Source: Polytrichum commune (lineage: Eukaryota; Streptophyta; Polytrichopsida; Polytrichales; Polytrichaceae). From it: a DNA stretch of 60,000 bases. The translations under genes were made by a program, and so were the position numbers. Where the stretch lies: NCBI GenBank assembly GCA_950295325.1, contig OX485807.1:42192440-42252439 (forward strand). Reading direction: 5' to 3'. The notes beneath the pieces are model-generated. The model saw only the letters and a list, made by a program, of their open reading frames with translations. It did not search any database and was not told the origin of the DNA. The stretch's first letter is position 1, and each line of letters starts with the position of its first letter. Below, one piece after another: positions 10,280-20,482 of the stretch.

Positions 10280-10299
10280 TTTGGGTCGCTCGACCCAAA
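10280..10299. repeat. Fourth palindrome of the intron 2 cluster, centre CT
   Basis: Perfect 9-bp arms. It directly follows the CCTAG target duplication of solo LTR B and continues the repeat unit found on the other side of the LTR. Confidence 0.95.
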
Positions 10300-10333
10300 C
10301 CAGGCATATACATCCACGAGGTTAGTTTCTTAC

Positions 10334-11676
10334 CATTGCTGCAAAAACCGGTTTGGAGCCCCCGAAGACGTTGAAGATGAAGTCCCCCCCTCTTCGTGAG
10401 GGTCCTCATCATCCGCAGGTAAAAATCCATCCGCAGCTCATCCGCGGGGTAGTTGGCGTACTTCGCCTCGTTGTACAAGCTCCTGCTGGTGCCCAACCCT
10501 TCTGGGACTTGGAAAAACTTTTCCATCCGGGCTATAGGATGGTTTGGCACCTTCAGGAGCTCAGCTTTGTACACGAAGTACAAGCACAACACACAGACTA
10601 TCTTCGTCTTCTTGTCTTTCAATGAGCTGTACGCCCCCTCCGCCGGTGCAGCAACGTAATGAGATTTTGAGACAGCGTACTCTGGTTGCAATTTACGCAC
10701 GATCTCGTACACCTGCTCCGCCCTCCTGTCCTCGACAGTCCTCGACAATCCACAACCAGACGTCGACCTCCCTGAATTTGGGGCTGGCGTAGTCCACGAA
10801 CTTGGTGAAGAACGGCTCGTAAAACGGGGTGCTCATTGTCCCCTCGAATGACGCTCCAGGAATGTTCCTGAAGTCTATCATTCCGAAGGGGAAGCGGTCC
10901 CCGGCTGCAGTCCTGATCGCCTTCCTGGCATCAGAGCCCGGCCAACCTTGGATTTTTAGAGGCTCGAAGGAGACCAAGTTGAAGTGAGCTTCGCCCTCGA
11001 ACCTGACGATCTTCTTCTCCTTTATAAAGTTGGAGAAGGCACGCGCGGAGTGTTCGGGAAGCGCCCGGTTCCTCCCCCCCTTCACGAACTTGGACCTGAG
11101 GAAGTCGTCTCCCGCCTCCCTCATGAGTGCCGCCATGGACGCACTGGTGAACTTGTACTCGGCTTTGAATGCCCTCCAGTGCGCCTCGTCAACCTCTCCG
11201 TCCACGATGAGCTTCTTCTCGGGCACCAGCTTGTGCAGCTCTTGGACGATGGTCGTCTTCTTCTTCATGTTCTCCGTCCATTCCTTCAAGGTGTAGCATG
11301 AAGGGACGAAGATCTTAGGCTTCGTGAAGACGATCTTCGGGTGAACCCAGCATCTCTTCGCCGTCGGCTGCACGTGGAGGATGTGAGACGCCGCCTTTCC
11401 CACCTCTGTCTCCGAAAGACCTTGAAGAGCTCTGAAGAACTCCCTCACCAGTGGCTTCATTTGCTTGAAGCGCGTAGTCTGGTTGTACAAAATGCCGGTG
11501 TCGGGATCGATGAGGTCTCCCGTCTCGTGTTTTTCGAAGACAATCTTCCATTTTGTCCACACGGAGTCGGACGCTGTGATCAAGTAGATTTCTCCTCTTA
11601 GCTCGTTATTTTTTTTTTGCTTGTGGCTAGCGTTGTCAATAGAGGAGAATTTATTGATCATCTGGTATTTGAAGTC
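10334..11676 (-). pseudogene. Exon 2 of the ParB/methyltransferase-like gene, with two frameshifts
   Basis: Bounded by CATGTACAG|GAC at the start and GCAATG|GTAAGA at the end, both phase 0. The first 300 residues include helical Lys-rich segments (WTENMKKKTTIVQELHKLVP) and an FPFGMIDFRNIPG stretch where a methyltransferase target-site motif might have been; no DPP(W/Y/F) is present. A 10-bp tandem duplication (10,728-10,747) shifts the frame after WLWIVED. A run of seven G near 10,384, where six would keep phase, shifts it again before DFIFNVFGGSKPVFAAM. That last stretch looks like methyltransferase motif I and splices in phase to exon 3. A DNA-methyltransferase-like fold is an inference from this motif only. 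The lesions point to a pseudogene unless they are assembly errors. Confidence 0.55.
10728..10747. repeat. 10-bp tandem duplication causing a frameshift
   Basis: GTCCTCGACA occurs twice in direct succession inside exon 2. Ten bases shift the reading frame by one. With a single copy the upstream and downstream open frames join as ...WIVED-RRAEQ... Confidence 0.9.
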
Positions 11677-11735
11677 CTGTACATGAAGTCAAGAACATAT
11701 GTTAGAGAACACATCATGAAAAAAATGGAACAGCA

Positions 11736-11870
11736 GTTTGGGTCGATCGACCTAAACTTTAAATCTGATGAAGACTATAAGACAATCCAGGAGTTTGGGT
11801 CGATCGACCCAAACTACAAAACTTGCGAAGAAAATAAAACAATACAAGAGTTTGGGTTGATCGACCCAAA
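11736..11870. repeat. Three tandem palindromes in intron 1 (57-58-bp unit)
   Basis: Copies at 11,736-11,755 (one mismatch), 11,794-11,813 (perfect) and 11,851-11,870 (one mismatch), all with centre AT and AG...CT flanks. They fill most of a 203-bp intron (11,677-11,879). The copy nearest the donor starts nine bases into the intron, after GTGAGTAAG. The spacers are related to each other but not to those of other clusters. Confidence 0.95.
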
Positions 11871-11879
11871 CTTACTCAC

Positions 11880-12636
11880 CTCCCATTTTGGATTCTTGTC
11901 TTTTGCATTCTCCCTTTCCTTGGGAGGCCTGCCATAGAACTCCCACACATCCCTCGAGGCCATTATATTCCTAATCCAGGATGCCTGATACGCCCTCTTT
12001 TTATTCCCCATGTTGAAAAACCTGGAGATGTCATTGAGGACGGTCTCGTTGTCCGACCAAACCACCAGTGCCTTCCATACCTTCAGCTTCTCCTTCTGGT
12101 TGTTGGGGTCGTCCCATTCAGTCATCAGCTGGATTTTTTTGGAGGCCTCGACACTGTGCTGGCCGTCAATCAGCCAAAAATCTCCTTTAGAAATCACCGG
12201 CCACATATCAGCCGTAGGCATTCTTTTTAGCCCCTGGGGCATCACGACAATTGTCTGCCTGTCGTCCTTGAACTGCCCGCCCAAAATTTGAGCGACCATC
12301 CAGTCGACATAGGCATCCTCCTTGGCTCGGACACACTTTTCAGGTGGCGCAAGGTGGCATTGTGCAATGTTCACCTCGAACTTGAAGTCCCTGCCCATGA
12401 AGAAGCAATGAAGGCATTTCGTCTCAAAATTGTCGTTGATTTTTTGAATTTCCCCAGCATCAACCTCTTGGCCAGGCTTGGGCATCCGCAACTCTGGCGA
12501 AACTGGCTCGGTGGTCATGACTGATGACTCCCTTGCCCTTTTCGACGGGGTTGTCTGCCGGCTTCCGGACGGGGTCGTCTGCCGGCTTCCTGAAGGCGCT
12601 GGCGTCTCGCTGTCAGCCGGAGTCGAGGTAGTGCTC
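11880..12636 (-). pseudogene. Exon 1 (second part) of the ParB/methyltransferase-like gene: ParB-like DGQHS region
   Basis: Continues in phase from the part beyond the gypsy element once the element and one TGCTC copy are removed. It opens with a Ser/Thr/Pro-rich linker containing two SGSRQTTP repeats. An ordered region follows: a Cys/His segment (CLHCFFMGRDFKFEVNIAQCH), then WPVISKGDFWLIDGQHSVEA about 165 residues in. IDGQH resembles the (D/N)G(Q)HR core of ParB/DGQHR-type nuclease-like domains, with Ser in place of Arg. It ends FFNMGNKKRAYQASWIRNIM and KDKNPKWE at a clean donor (GAG|GTGAGT). ParB-like domains occur next to methyltransferases in phages and mobile elements. The assignment rests on one motif. 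Confidence 0.55.
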
Positions 12637-14181
12637 TGTGAGGCCAAACCCCCCACCCTTAAGCGTCCGTAGTCCGAGTAGTGGGTTTGGGCTCACATTC
12701 CTCCGCGGTATTGGATTTGGACTTGGATGAGTCCATAGTGCAAGGTTCACCCTTCAAGTGGTCTTGGATTTAACTAGCTCCTTCATAAACCCAGCTTCTT
12801 AGCTTCTAACTAAACAAACCCAGCTCCTTCATAAACCCAGCTCCTTCATGAACCCAGCTTCTTAGCTTCTAACTAAACAAACCCAGGTCCTTCATAAACC
12901 CAGCTCCTTACTTTCTAACTAAACAAACCCAGCTCCTTCATAAACCCAGCTCCTTCATGAACCCACAACTTTGTAGTTGTAATCCCCAACTACCTCACTA
13001 ATTATTCAAGCCCTTAACTAATCTTCCTACCTAATTTCCCTAATTCTACTAACAACCCCTTTCTAATCACACAATTCTTCTCTAATCCTAAAATCCTAAA
13101 ATCCTAGAGAGGAGAGGGGGAGAGAGAATTTCCTAACTTCACTAAGACTAACTAATCCACACAAGTATATTTTTGCACTCATCACAACATCAAGTGCTCA
13201 ACTCTTAAACATGGAACTTGCAACCACGTGTATTCAAAACATGAACTTTAAGTACCACAAATTGGAATCATGAATTAACTTTAAAATCCTTCACGTCAAC
13301 ACTAATTCTACCAAGAGGTCAAGCCCTCTTCAAGGCTAACAAGCCTTGGCTCTCAAACTAAAAACTAAGCACACACATGTGCTCCAATATGGCTTCCCAC
13401 ACCCACACTTATAACTCGTGGGGTGCCTTGGAGCACAAAGGAAAGAGAGGATGAGTGAGGGAAGAATGAGGGATTATATAGTAAGCTTGAGGGGGTGAGC
13501 ACCCTCAAGGCTCACGATAAGCCCTTGAGATTTCCTCCTACTTAGTAGGCGCCAATCCTATCTTCTAAGCCTTCCTCCCTCAAATGATCAACAAGGATCC
13601 TAATTCGAACATTTAACTAGCCTTGGCTTTCTACCTACCACACTTTACCAAACTTGGGATGCTTCAACCCAAACTTAGCCTCCTTCGCTTTCCGCCGCCA
13701 TAACTTTCTCCCCTTACTTTCCCAAATCGTCGCTCACCACTTAATTCAAACCACGATGCTTAACTCGTGATTTGATTGGTGCTTTGAGAATTTGCTTATC
13801 CTCCACCTTGCATTCTTCCTTGGGCCTTCCCCATTAAGTGGCCATGATGAGGTGGTCCACTTGTGCGCTCCATGTGATCCTCCATTCATCCCAATTCGAA
13901 TGCACTTGCCTCTTGAGTCACTTTGGTTGTCTCCATCCATTTGTACTAGCCTACTCACTAACTACTCAATCCAAGTTCTCCTTACCTATCCTCATTCACT
14001 CAAATCCTTCCGAAGGTAAAAACACAATAACAACTCACATCCTAGCCTCTTACAACATGGTACTTCTAAGACTAACATTTCACTCTTTTTATATTTTTGT
14101 GAAGTAACATGCTACTTCAAAGTGCATCAACTAACGTTTCAAGGGTCTAAGACTAAATGTGGGCACCCTTTTGGGCTCACA
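12637..14181 (-). repeat. 3' LTR of the gypsy element
   Basis: 1,545 bp, matching the copy at 21,392. It contains four to five degenerate repeats of an AACCCAGCTCCTTCATA motif (12,776-12,966) and a minus-strand TATA-like motif near 13,473. Only about 60 bp separate it from the pol stop, and no clear polypurine tract is visible there. Confidence 0.97.
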
Positions 14182-14242
14182 TAATTGGCGACCATCGGGG
14201 GATGAATCCAAACATCTCTTGCTCCAAGGGTAAGTTGCCTAG

Positions 14243-17200
14243 TCAAGCTCGGTACTCCTTACATCTACTTCCCGATGTACGGGTAGGAAAGAGCTCACCA
14301 TTCAATGTTTCCAATTGAATTGAATTATTAGGAAAGACCTCATAGACAAGGTAAGGTCCTAACCATACCGCATTGAATTTCGCCGGAAATTCAAGCTTTC
14401 GTGCGTCTTGAATCATGACCATCATTCCCGGTGTTAGGGCCCTTCTCTTATGTCGTTTGTCGAAAGTAATCTTTCTCCTTCTTTGGATTGCCTCAATATG
14501 TTGAGCCGCCATTCTCCTCCCTTCGTCAAGTGCTTCCAAATCGGTTAGTCGATTTCGTAAGGATTGACTTTCGGTAAGTCTCGTACTCACGGCCACCCTA
14601 AGTGACTCGACTTCATATTCGATTGGTAGTGTCGCTTCAAGACCATAGACTAAAGAAAATGGTGTAGCACGCGTAGTTACCTTATAGGTTGTACGGTATG
14701 CCCAAAGTGCCGCCGTTAGTTTCGTATCCCAATCCCGCTTCGAGTCTATAACCGTCTTGCGTAGTATACTCACCAAAATTCCGTTAACCCTTTCCGTTTG
14801 TCCATTGGTTTGTGGGTGGTAGGGAGTAGTCTTCCGGTGATCAATTTTAAATTTCTCTGTCATCTCTCGAATCAAGTCATTCAAAAAGTGAGTACCCCTA
14901 TCGCTTACTAGGATCTTCGGCACCCCGAACCGCGAAATTATGTTTTCGTACATAAATGTTGCCGCGTGTTCCGCCGTGTCGGTCTTCACCGCTTTGGCTT
15001 CCGCCCACTTGGTGAGGTACTCGGTTGCCACCACAATATATTTCATTCCTTTTGAAGATTGGGGATGGACCTCACCCACATAGTCGATGCCCCATTTTTC
15101 GAAAGGAATTAAGGGTAATGATACATGTAAAGGCATCTCCATTCTAAGGTCGTTTCGGGCATACCGTTGGCAAGCGTCGCATTTCCTTACATAGTCATGG
15201 GCGTCCTTAAATAGTGTAGGCCAAAAGTAGCCCGCTCTAAGTATTTTTTGCCCGGTGAGTTGACCCGAGAAGTGACCGCCGCAAGCGCTATCGTGGCAAG
15301 CGATTAAAATCGCTTCAACCTCCGTTTTTGACACGCATCGTCGTAAAATACCATCAGACCCCCTTCTAAACAACCTATGGCCCACTACAACAAATTGCCT
15401 ACTATTTACCCTCACCTTCCTTCTCTCTTCTTTTGTCCACTCTTTGGGCAACTTGTGGGTTGTTAGAAATTCCACTATGCCCGCATACCACTCCGGTGTA
15501 GAAGTGACCACAAAGAGGCTATCATCTACTAACATATCATTTACCGGATTTTTTCCTATCTCCTCCGACAACCTAGACAAGTGGTCCGCTTGTAAATGCA
15601 TACGACCCGGTTTATATTCCACCGTATAGTCGAATTCTTCTAATAACAAAACCCACCTAGCTAACCTACCACTTAACTCCGCCTTGTTAATTAGATACTT
15701 GATAGCCATGTGGTCAACAAAAAATACAACCGGGTTGCACATGAGGTAATGCCTAAACTTTTTAACGGAAAACACCATGGCTAGGCACTCCCTCTCCGTT
15801 GTAGAGTAGTTTCTTTCGGCGGGGGTCAATTGCTTACTCGCATAAGCTATAGGTTGATCCTTCTCTTTTTCTCCCGTTGCTTGACAAAGCGCACTCCCTA
15901 TTGCCACATTACTAGCATCACAATAGACGTGAAAAGGTTTACCCCAATTGGGTGGTATCAACACCGGATAGGTGCTCAACCTATCCCGCAATTCCTCAAA
16001 GGCTTTTTGACAAGCATCCGTCCACTCGAATTTGACATCCTTTTTGAGCAAATGGGTAATGGGCACCGCTATCTTTGAAAAATTAGGAATAAGTTCCCGG
16101 TACCATCCCACATGTCCTAACAACTTAGAGATCCCCTTGGAATTGGTTGGAGTTGCCAAGTCGCTTATGGCCGCAATCTTATCCGGATCGGGTTCTCTAC
16201 CTTTCTCACTAACAACATAACCCAACAACACTCCCTTATTCACTCCCAAAAATGTCTTATCCGGGTTCAATGCTAACCTCATCTTCCTACACCTAACCAA
16301 TGCCTCCCTAACACAATGTAGGTGATCATCCACATTACTTTGTGTGCTAAAATCGTCCACAAAGACGGTCATGGATTTGAACAACAAGTCGGTGAAGATA
16401 TACATTACTAATCGTTGGAAAGTAGCCGGGGCATTACATAACCCAAATGGCATCACTACCCACACAAAAGTACCCCAAGGTGTAGTAAAAGCCGTTTTAT
16501 GGATATCTTGGAGGGCTATGGAAATTTGATTATAACCCGCATACCCATCCATAAAGGTATATCGCGAATGACCTCCAACCTCCTCAAGCAACAAGGTGAT
16601 AAAAGGTAAGGGGAAGTGATCCTTTTGTGTGCACGAATTCAATTTCCTATAGTCGACACAAACCCTTAATTTCCCATTTTTTTTCTTTACTAAGACCATA
16701 GGAGAAACCCAATCCGTGATTTCCACCGGCTTGATAAACCCGGCCTTCAATAACCTTTCCAATTCCGCTTTCACCAACAATTGCAATTGAGGATTCATCC
16801 TCCTCTCCTTTTGTCTAATTGGCCTCGCCCCCGGAATTAAAGGAATCCGGTGCTCTACCATTTCCCTAGGAATTCCCTTAAGCTCATCGTAGGACCATGC
16901 AAAAGTATCACTAAACTCATCCACCAAATTGCTATACTCCCTAACCTCTTTCTCCCCCAATTTGGAGCCCATCTTCATTTGTCGGGTTTTTCCATTCTTT
17001 AATTTCACATCCACGTACCGCCAATCCGCTTCCGACACATGTGCTTGTTCCTCTTTGTTCCGATACCAATCGGAAGGCACATTGGGGTAATCTTTCACAT
17101 CTTGACCTACAACTATCCCCGTAGACGTGGTCTTGAAATGTAAAGGCTCCTCCAATTTCGATGACTCAATAATCACATCCTCCTCTTGAGTCCCATCTAC

Positions 17201-20200
17201 ATGAATTAAACTAACCTCACCCTCTTCCACGTCATCTACCCAAGGTGTTAACCCACCGCTAACCCACTCTTCCTCGGTGAGCACCTCACATGGCTCCAAC
17301 AATGAGCCCTCTCCTAAACTAACACTAGGAAATTCACTCCCTAAGCCTACTTGGTGAAATGTAACCATTACATCAACCTCGGACTCGGGGTACTCCCTTA
17401 GCCATTGGGCATAATCCCCATTATCCCCATAATTGTAAAAATTAGGACCTAGACTTCCCGAGCCCGAATCTATAACAACCCTTTGACCTTCGGGATGGAC
17501 GACTCCCACCAATGCCTTGCCAATCTCATTCTCGTTTAAGTCATCAATTTCCTTCTCCAATGGCAAATACATCTCCTTCTTCATCCATCCTTCTAATGAA
17601 CCAATGGACACTATGACCCTATTACCCTCCGGACCATAAGTGATGGATGGTTTAGGTCCACCCCAATTGACCATAGCATTCGCCATCCGCAACCAAGGCC
17701 TACCTAGCAAAATGGGGAAGGTGTCCTTGTTGGAGTGCATTTTAATGACATGGAAGGTGACCAAGTACTCCTCACCTCCCGTAGTCATTCTACAATCCTT
17801 GATCATCCCCAAAGGCGTAGTCGAACTTTGATTTGCCATATTTATGACCAAAGGTGAAGGCCCCGTGAGTCCAAGTCCCAATTTTTTCATAGTATCCTCC
17901 GGTAGTATATTTAGACTACTCCCTCCGTCGACTAGCACATTAGGAACCACCTTATCTACTATAACAACTTCTATTTCTATAGCTTTCACGTCTCTTCCAC
18001 CTTGTGATTGGATCCTAGCGGCTATTTTAGCTTTCACCTTCCTCATCCTCTTGTGTACCGGCATTCCCTCCTTTAATGTTTTCCTTGCCGTGGGTGAAAT
18101 TTCCAATAGTTGGCCGAAAGTAATATCCGCCTTGAGTGTACTAAGGTCCGCCCACAAGTCGTACCCGGTAGATCTTTCCACCTTAGAATTACCCACTACG
18201 TCGAATTCGTCTACGGGAACCCCCGGTCCTTCCCATTCACCCACATCGCTATTATCCAAGTCATGTACCGCATTAGTCCTCTCCCTATCTTGTAAAATTA
18301 TATTTTCCCTCTCCACATCCTTAGTAGCTCTTCTAGCTACCCTATGCAACTCGGAGAGATTAATCTCTTCATCCGAAGAGTAATTTCCTTGCTCTCCTAT
18401 TCCTACCTCCAACGAGGCATCCCCTCTCCTAGCCCTAGTAGTTACCGCTAGTGCAGGTGCTTCTTCAACCACACCCTTACCCTTCACTAACTCATATGTA
18501 ATAGCATTGGTGTGAGGAGGCCATTGACTTTGCTCCTCTCCAATTCTCGTTGGGAGAGGAAGCATGTCATCACATGTGGCCTCCAACACTCCATCCATGA
18601 ACCTAACATCTTGGGAGTTAGATGGTCCCGGATCCGTTGGAGGCGCTTGTCTCCCGTTACTACCATTAGGTGGAACTCCTTGTCTATTTTGTATTGGAAT
18701 GTAACCGGTTGTAGTTTGCAAGCCCGCCGGTGGATGAAAAGTTTGCCTAGCATTACTATGGTCATAGTATAAGTTAGGTGGCCTAAGTTCATTGGCCGGT
18801 ACTCCTTGTGGCCTAGCACCTCGCATATTATCCCTTGCTTGTTGTTGTGGATTAGCCACCGGGTAAGGGACATTAATTATTTTGTCCGGTTGGCGACACG
18901 TATCCGAGGGATGACTTCCTCCACAATTGCTACAATTAAACTCTTGACCTTCGGACCAACATTGTCCTTGAGCGTGCCACCTTCCACAAAAGGGATGAAA
19001 TTCCTTCTTCTCTAAATTTTGGCCACCTTGCCCTCTAGGTTGTGGTCCTCTATTGCTTCCATTTCCATAGTGAGGTGGCGCTTGACCTCGTTGATTTTGT
19101 TGAGGTGGGTTACCGTTTCCTCTTTGGTCACGGTTTTGTCCACTTCTACAAAATTGACGCGTGTGGCCCGGTTGGCCACATTGGACACACCATAATCCGG
19201 AAGAATGCCTACCCGACTCAACCGGGGGTGGAGGCCCCGGTTGTTGACTCCGGATCATTAATGACATTTGATCCGTGAGGCTTTGCATTTGTTTTATCAT
19301 AGCCTCTTGGAATCCTAGTTGGCTAGCACCTAGTCTTCTCTCAACCTCCTCCAAGTGTGGATCCGTTCTAGGGGCCGGTAGTGCCAAAAGAGGTGCCGGT
19401 TCCCTAACCGCTAAAGGTCGGGGACCGGTGTCCACAATGGCATATGGAATTTGGTTCTCATACTTAGCGGGTTCTACCGCTACCACCCTAGGGCGTATGG
19501 GGATGAATTGTGGGATCAATTCATCCTCCCTTCTCCATAGCCTTTCGTGATCTTTATCCAAATTTTCAATATCTCTAGCCGCACGCTTGGCATCCGCCAA
19601 GGTCAAGGGATTCCTTTCTAGAACACCCCTAATAGTTCCGGACTTAAAAAACCCTTGAATGAAAAATTGCTTTAGCGTGTCGTCGTTGAGCATGGTACCC
19701 ACAAATCTAGTGCACACTAAATCAAACCTCCTAATGTAAGCCGAAATTTCTTCCTCCCTTCCTTGCTTCAATGACGACAATGCCCTTAATGCGGTACTTT
19801 GACCCACTTCCGGCCTAAATTCGTTAAGAAACTCCCTTTGTAATTGTTCCCATCCCCTAAAATGTCCCTCGGCATGATCCCGATACCATTCATAGGCTTC
19901 CCCCTCTAGAGTGGTAGGAAACCACACTAACCAATAACCCGGGTCGGTTATGAGGAAGCTAGCCAACCGTTCGATATACCGTTCCATGTGCCGAGAGGGG
20001 TCCTCATCCTTGGTCCCATAAAATTTAGGGAGATGAGATGGCATATCCATCGCCGCTAAATTTTGTGGAACCACAATTGGTAGGCCTCTTGGCCTAACCA
20101 ATGGGTCTATTGGAGGTATAGGAGGTATGGGCGGAATTGGGAGTATGGGTGGTGGATCCATCCCCCGTTCCTCGGCCATGGTGACCGGTGAACTATTCAA

Positions 20201-20482
20201 CAATCCCCTATCAACTTCTACCGGGAATTCTTCTCTAAGTGTGTAATTTTCCGAAGAAGTTTCACCACTCAATTTGGAGGGAGTGATCTCCTCTTCAAGT
20301 TGAGCTCCAAGTTCTAAGGTGTCTAGAATTGACCTAGTCCTAGGTTCGACGTTCAAACAACTCTCTATTCTAACATTATCTTGTTCTAATCTATCACTGA
20401 TTTTAGAGGACCGCCTCTTTCGAGTAGATTTCTCTAGTCCTACTATCAAACTTGGTTTTTGTGAGCGAGTCCTACCTTGCAT
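14243..20482 (-). CDS. Gag-Pol polyprotein of a Ty3/gypsy retrotransposon
   Basis: The single 2,079-residue frame carries all parts needed for copy-and-paste transposition. A retrotransposon Gag domain spans about 150-310. A CCHC zinc knuckle (431-445, CVQCGQPGHTRQFC) and a second Cys/His cluster (516-529) follow. The aspartic protease has active-site VDGGSS (851-856) in place of the usual D(T/S)G. Reverse transcriptase covers about 1,230-1,420, with FVDD at 1,374-1,377 and VMPFGLCNAPATFQ. RNase H starts at YCDAS (1,520). The integrase zinc domain (H1730, H1737, C1768, C1771) and catalytic D1800, D1861, E1897 follow; the last two have 35 residues between them, the classical DD35E spacing. There is no C-terminal chromodomain, so it is a non-chromoviral lineage, perhaps Tat-like. 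Gag and Pol share one frame without stop or shift. It looks intact and potentially active. Confidence 0.97.
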   Translation of the reverse strand: MQGRTRSQKPSLIVGLEKSTRKRRSSKISDRLEQDNVRIESCLNVEPRTRSILDTLELGAQLEEEITPSKLSGETSSENYTLREEFPVEVDRGLLNSSPVTMAEERGMDPPPILPIPPIPPIPPIDPLVRPRGLPIVVPQNLAAMDMPSHLPKFYGTKDEDPSRHMERYIERLASFLITDPGYWLVWFPTTLEGEAYEWYRDHAEGHFRGWEQLQREFLNEFRPEVGQSTALRALSSLKQGREEEISAYIRRFDLVCTRFVGTMLNDDTLKQFFIQGFFKSGTIRGVLERNPLTLADAKRAARDIENLDKDHERLWRREDELIPQFIPIRPRVVAVEPAKYENQIPYAIVDTGPRPLAVREPAPLLALPAPRTDPHLEEVERRLGASQLGFQEAMIKQMQSLTDQMSLMIRSQQPGPPPPVESGRHSSGLWCVQCGQPGHTRQFCRSGQNRDQRGNGNPPQQNQRGQAPPHYGNGSNRGPQPRGQGGQNLEKKEFHPFCGRWHAQGQCWSEGQEFNCSNCGGSHPSDTCRQPDKIINVPYPVANPQQQARDNMRGARPQGVPANELRPPNLYYDHSNARQTFHPPAGLQTTTGYIPIQNRQGVPPNGSNGRQAPPTDPGPSNSQDVRFMDGVLEATCDDMLPLPTRIGEEQSQWPPHTNAITYELVKGKGVVEEAPALAVTTRARRGDASLEVGIGEQGNYSSDEEINLSELHRVARRATKDVERENIILQDRERTNAVHDLDNSDVGEWEGPGVPVDEFDVVGNSKVERSTGYDLWADLSTLKADITFGQLLEISPTARKTLKEGMPVHKRMRKVKAKIAARIQSQGGRDVKAIEIEVVIVDKVVPNVLVDGGSSLNILPEDTMKKLGLGLTGPSPLVINMANQSSTTPLGMIKDCRMTTGGEEYLVTFHVIKMHSNKDTFPILLGRPWLRMANAMVNWGGPKPSITYGPEGNRVIVSIGSLEGWMKKEMYLPLEKEIDDLNENEIGKALVGVVHPEGQRVVIDSGSGSLGPNFYNYGDNGDYAQWLREYPESEVDVMVTFHQVGLGSEFPSVSLGEGSLLEPCEVLTEEEWVSGGLTPWVDDVEEGEVSLIHVDGTQEEDVIIESSKLEEPLHFKTTSTGIVVGQDVKDYPNVPSDWYRNKEEQAHVSEADWRYVDVKLKNGKTRQMKMGSKLGEKEVREYSNLVDEFSDTFAWSYDELKGIPREMVEHRIPLIPGARPIRQKERRMNPQLQLLVKAELERLLKAGFIKPVEITDWVSPMVLVKKKNGKLRVCVDYRKLNSCTQKDHFPLPFITLLLEEVGGHSRYTFMDGYAGYNQISIALQDIHKTAFTTPWGTFVWVVMPFGLCNAPATFQRLVMYIFTDLLFKSMTVFVDDFSTQSNVDDHLHCVREALVRCRKMRLALNPDKTFLGVNKGVLLGYVVSEKGREPDPDKIAAISDLATPTNSKGISKLLGHVGWYRELIPNFSKIAVPITHLLKKDVKFEWTDACQKAFEELRDRLSTYPVLIPPNWGKPFHVYCDASNVAIGSALCQATGEKEKDQPIAYASKQLTPAERNYSTTERECLAMVFSVKKFRHYLMCNPVVFFVDHMAIKYLINKAELSGRLARWVLLLEEFDYTVEYKPGRMHLQADHLSRLSEEIGKNPVNDMLVDDSLFVVTSTPEWYAGIVEFLTTHKLPKEWTKEERRKVRVNSRQFVVVGHRLFRRGSDGILRRCVSKTEVEAILIACHDSACGGHFSGQLTGQKILRAGYFWPTLFKDAHDYVRKCDACQRYARNDLRMEMPLHVSLPLIPFEKWGIDYVGEVHPQSSKGMKYIVVATEYLTKWAEAKAVKTDTAEHAATFMYENIISRFGVPKILVSDRGTHFLNDLIREMTEKFKIDHRKTTPYHPQTNGQTERVNGILVSILRKTVIDSKRDWDTKLTAALWAYRTTYKVTTRATPFSLVYGLEATLPIEYEVESLRVAVSTRLTESQSLRNRLTDLEALDEGRRMAAQHIEAIQRRRKITFDKRHKRRALTPGMMVMIQDARKLEFPAKFNAVWLGPYLVYEVFPNNSIQLETLNGELFPTRTSGSRCKEYRA

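Noticed and set aside
13746-14107. Frames repeated exactly at 22,501-22,862
   Set aside because: They are LTR sequence of the gypsy element, not genes.
14182-14205. TTGGCGACCATCGGGGG after the left LTR, resembling a plus-strand primer-binding site
   Set aside because: The 2,079-codon gag-pol reads on the minus strand, so this is the 3' end of the element; kept only as an oddity.
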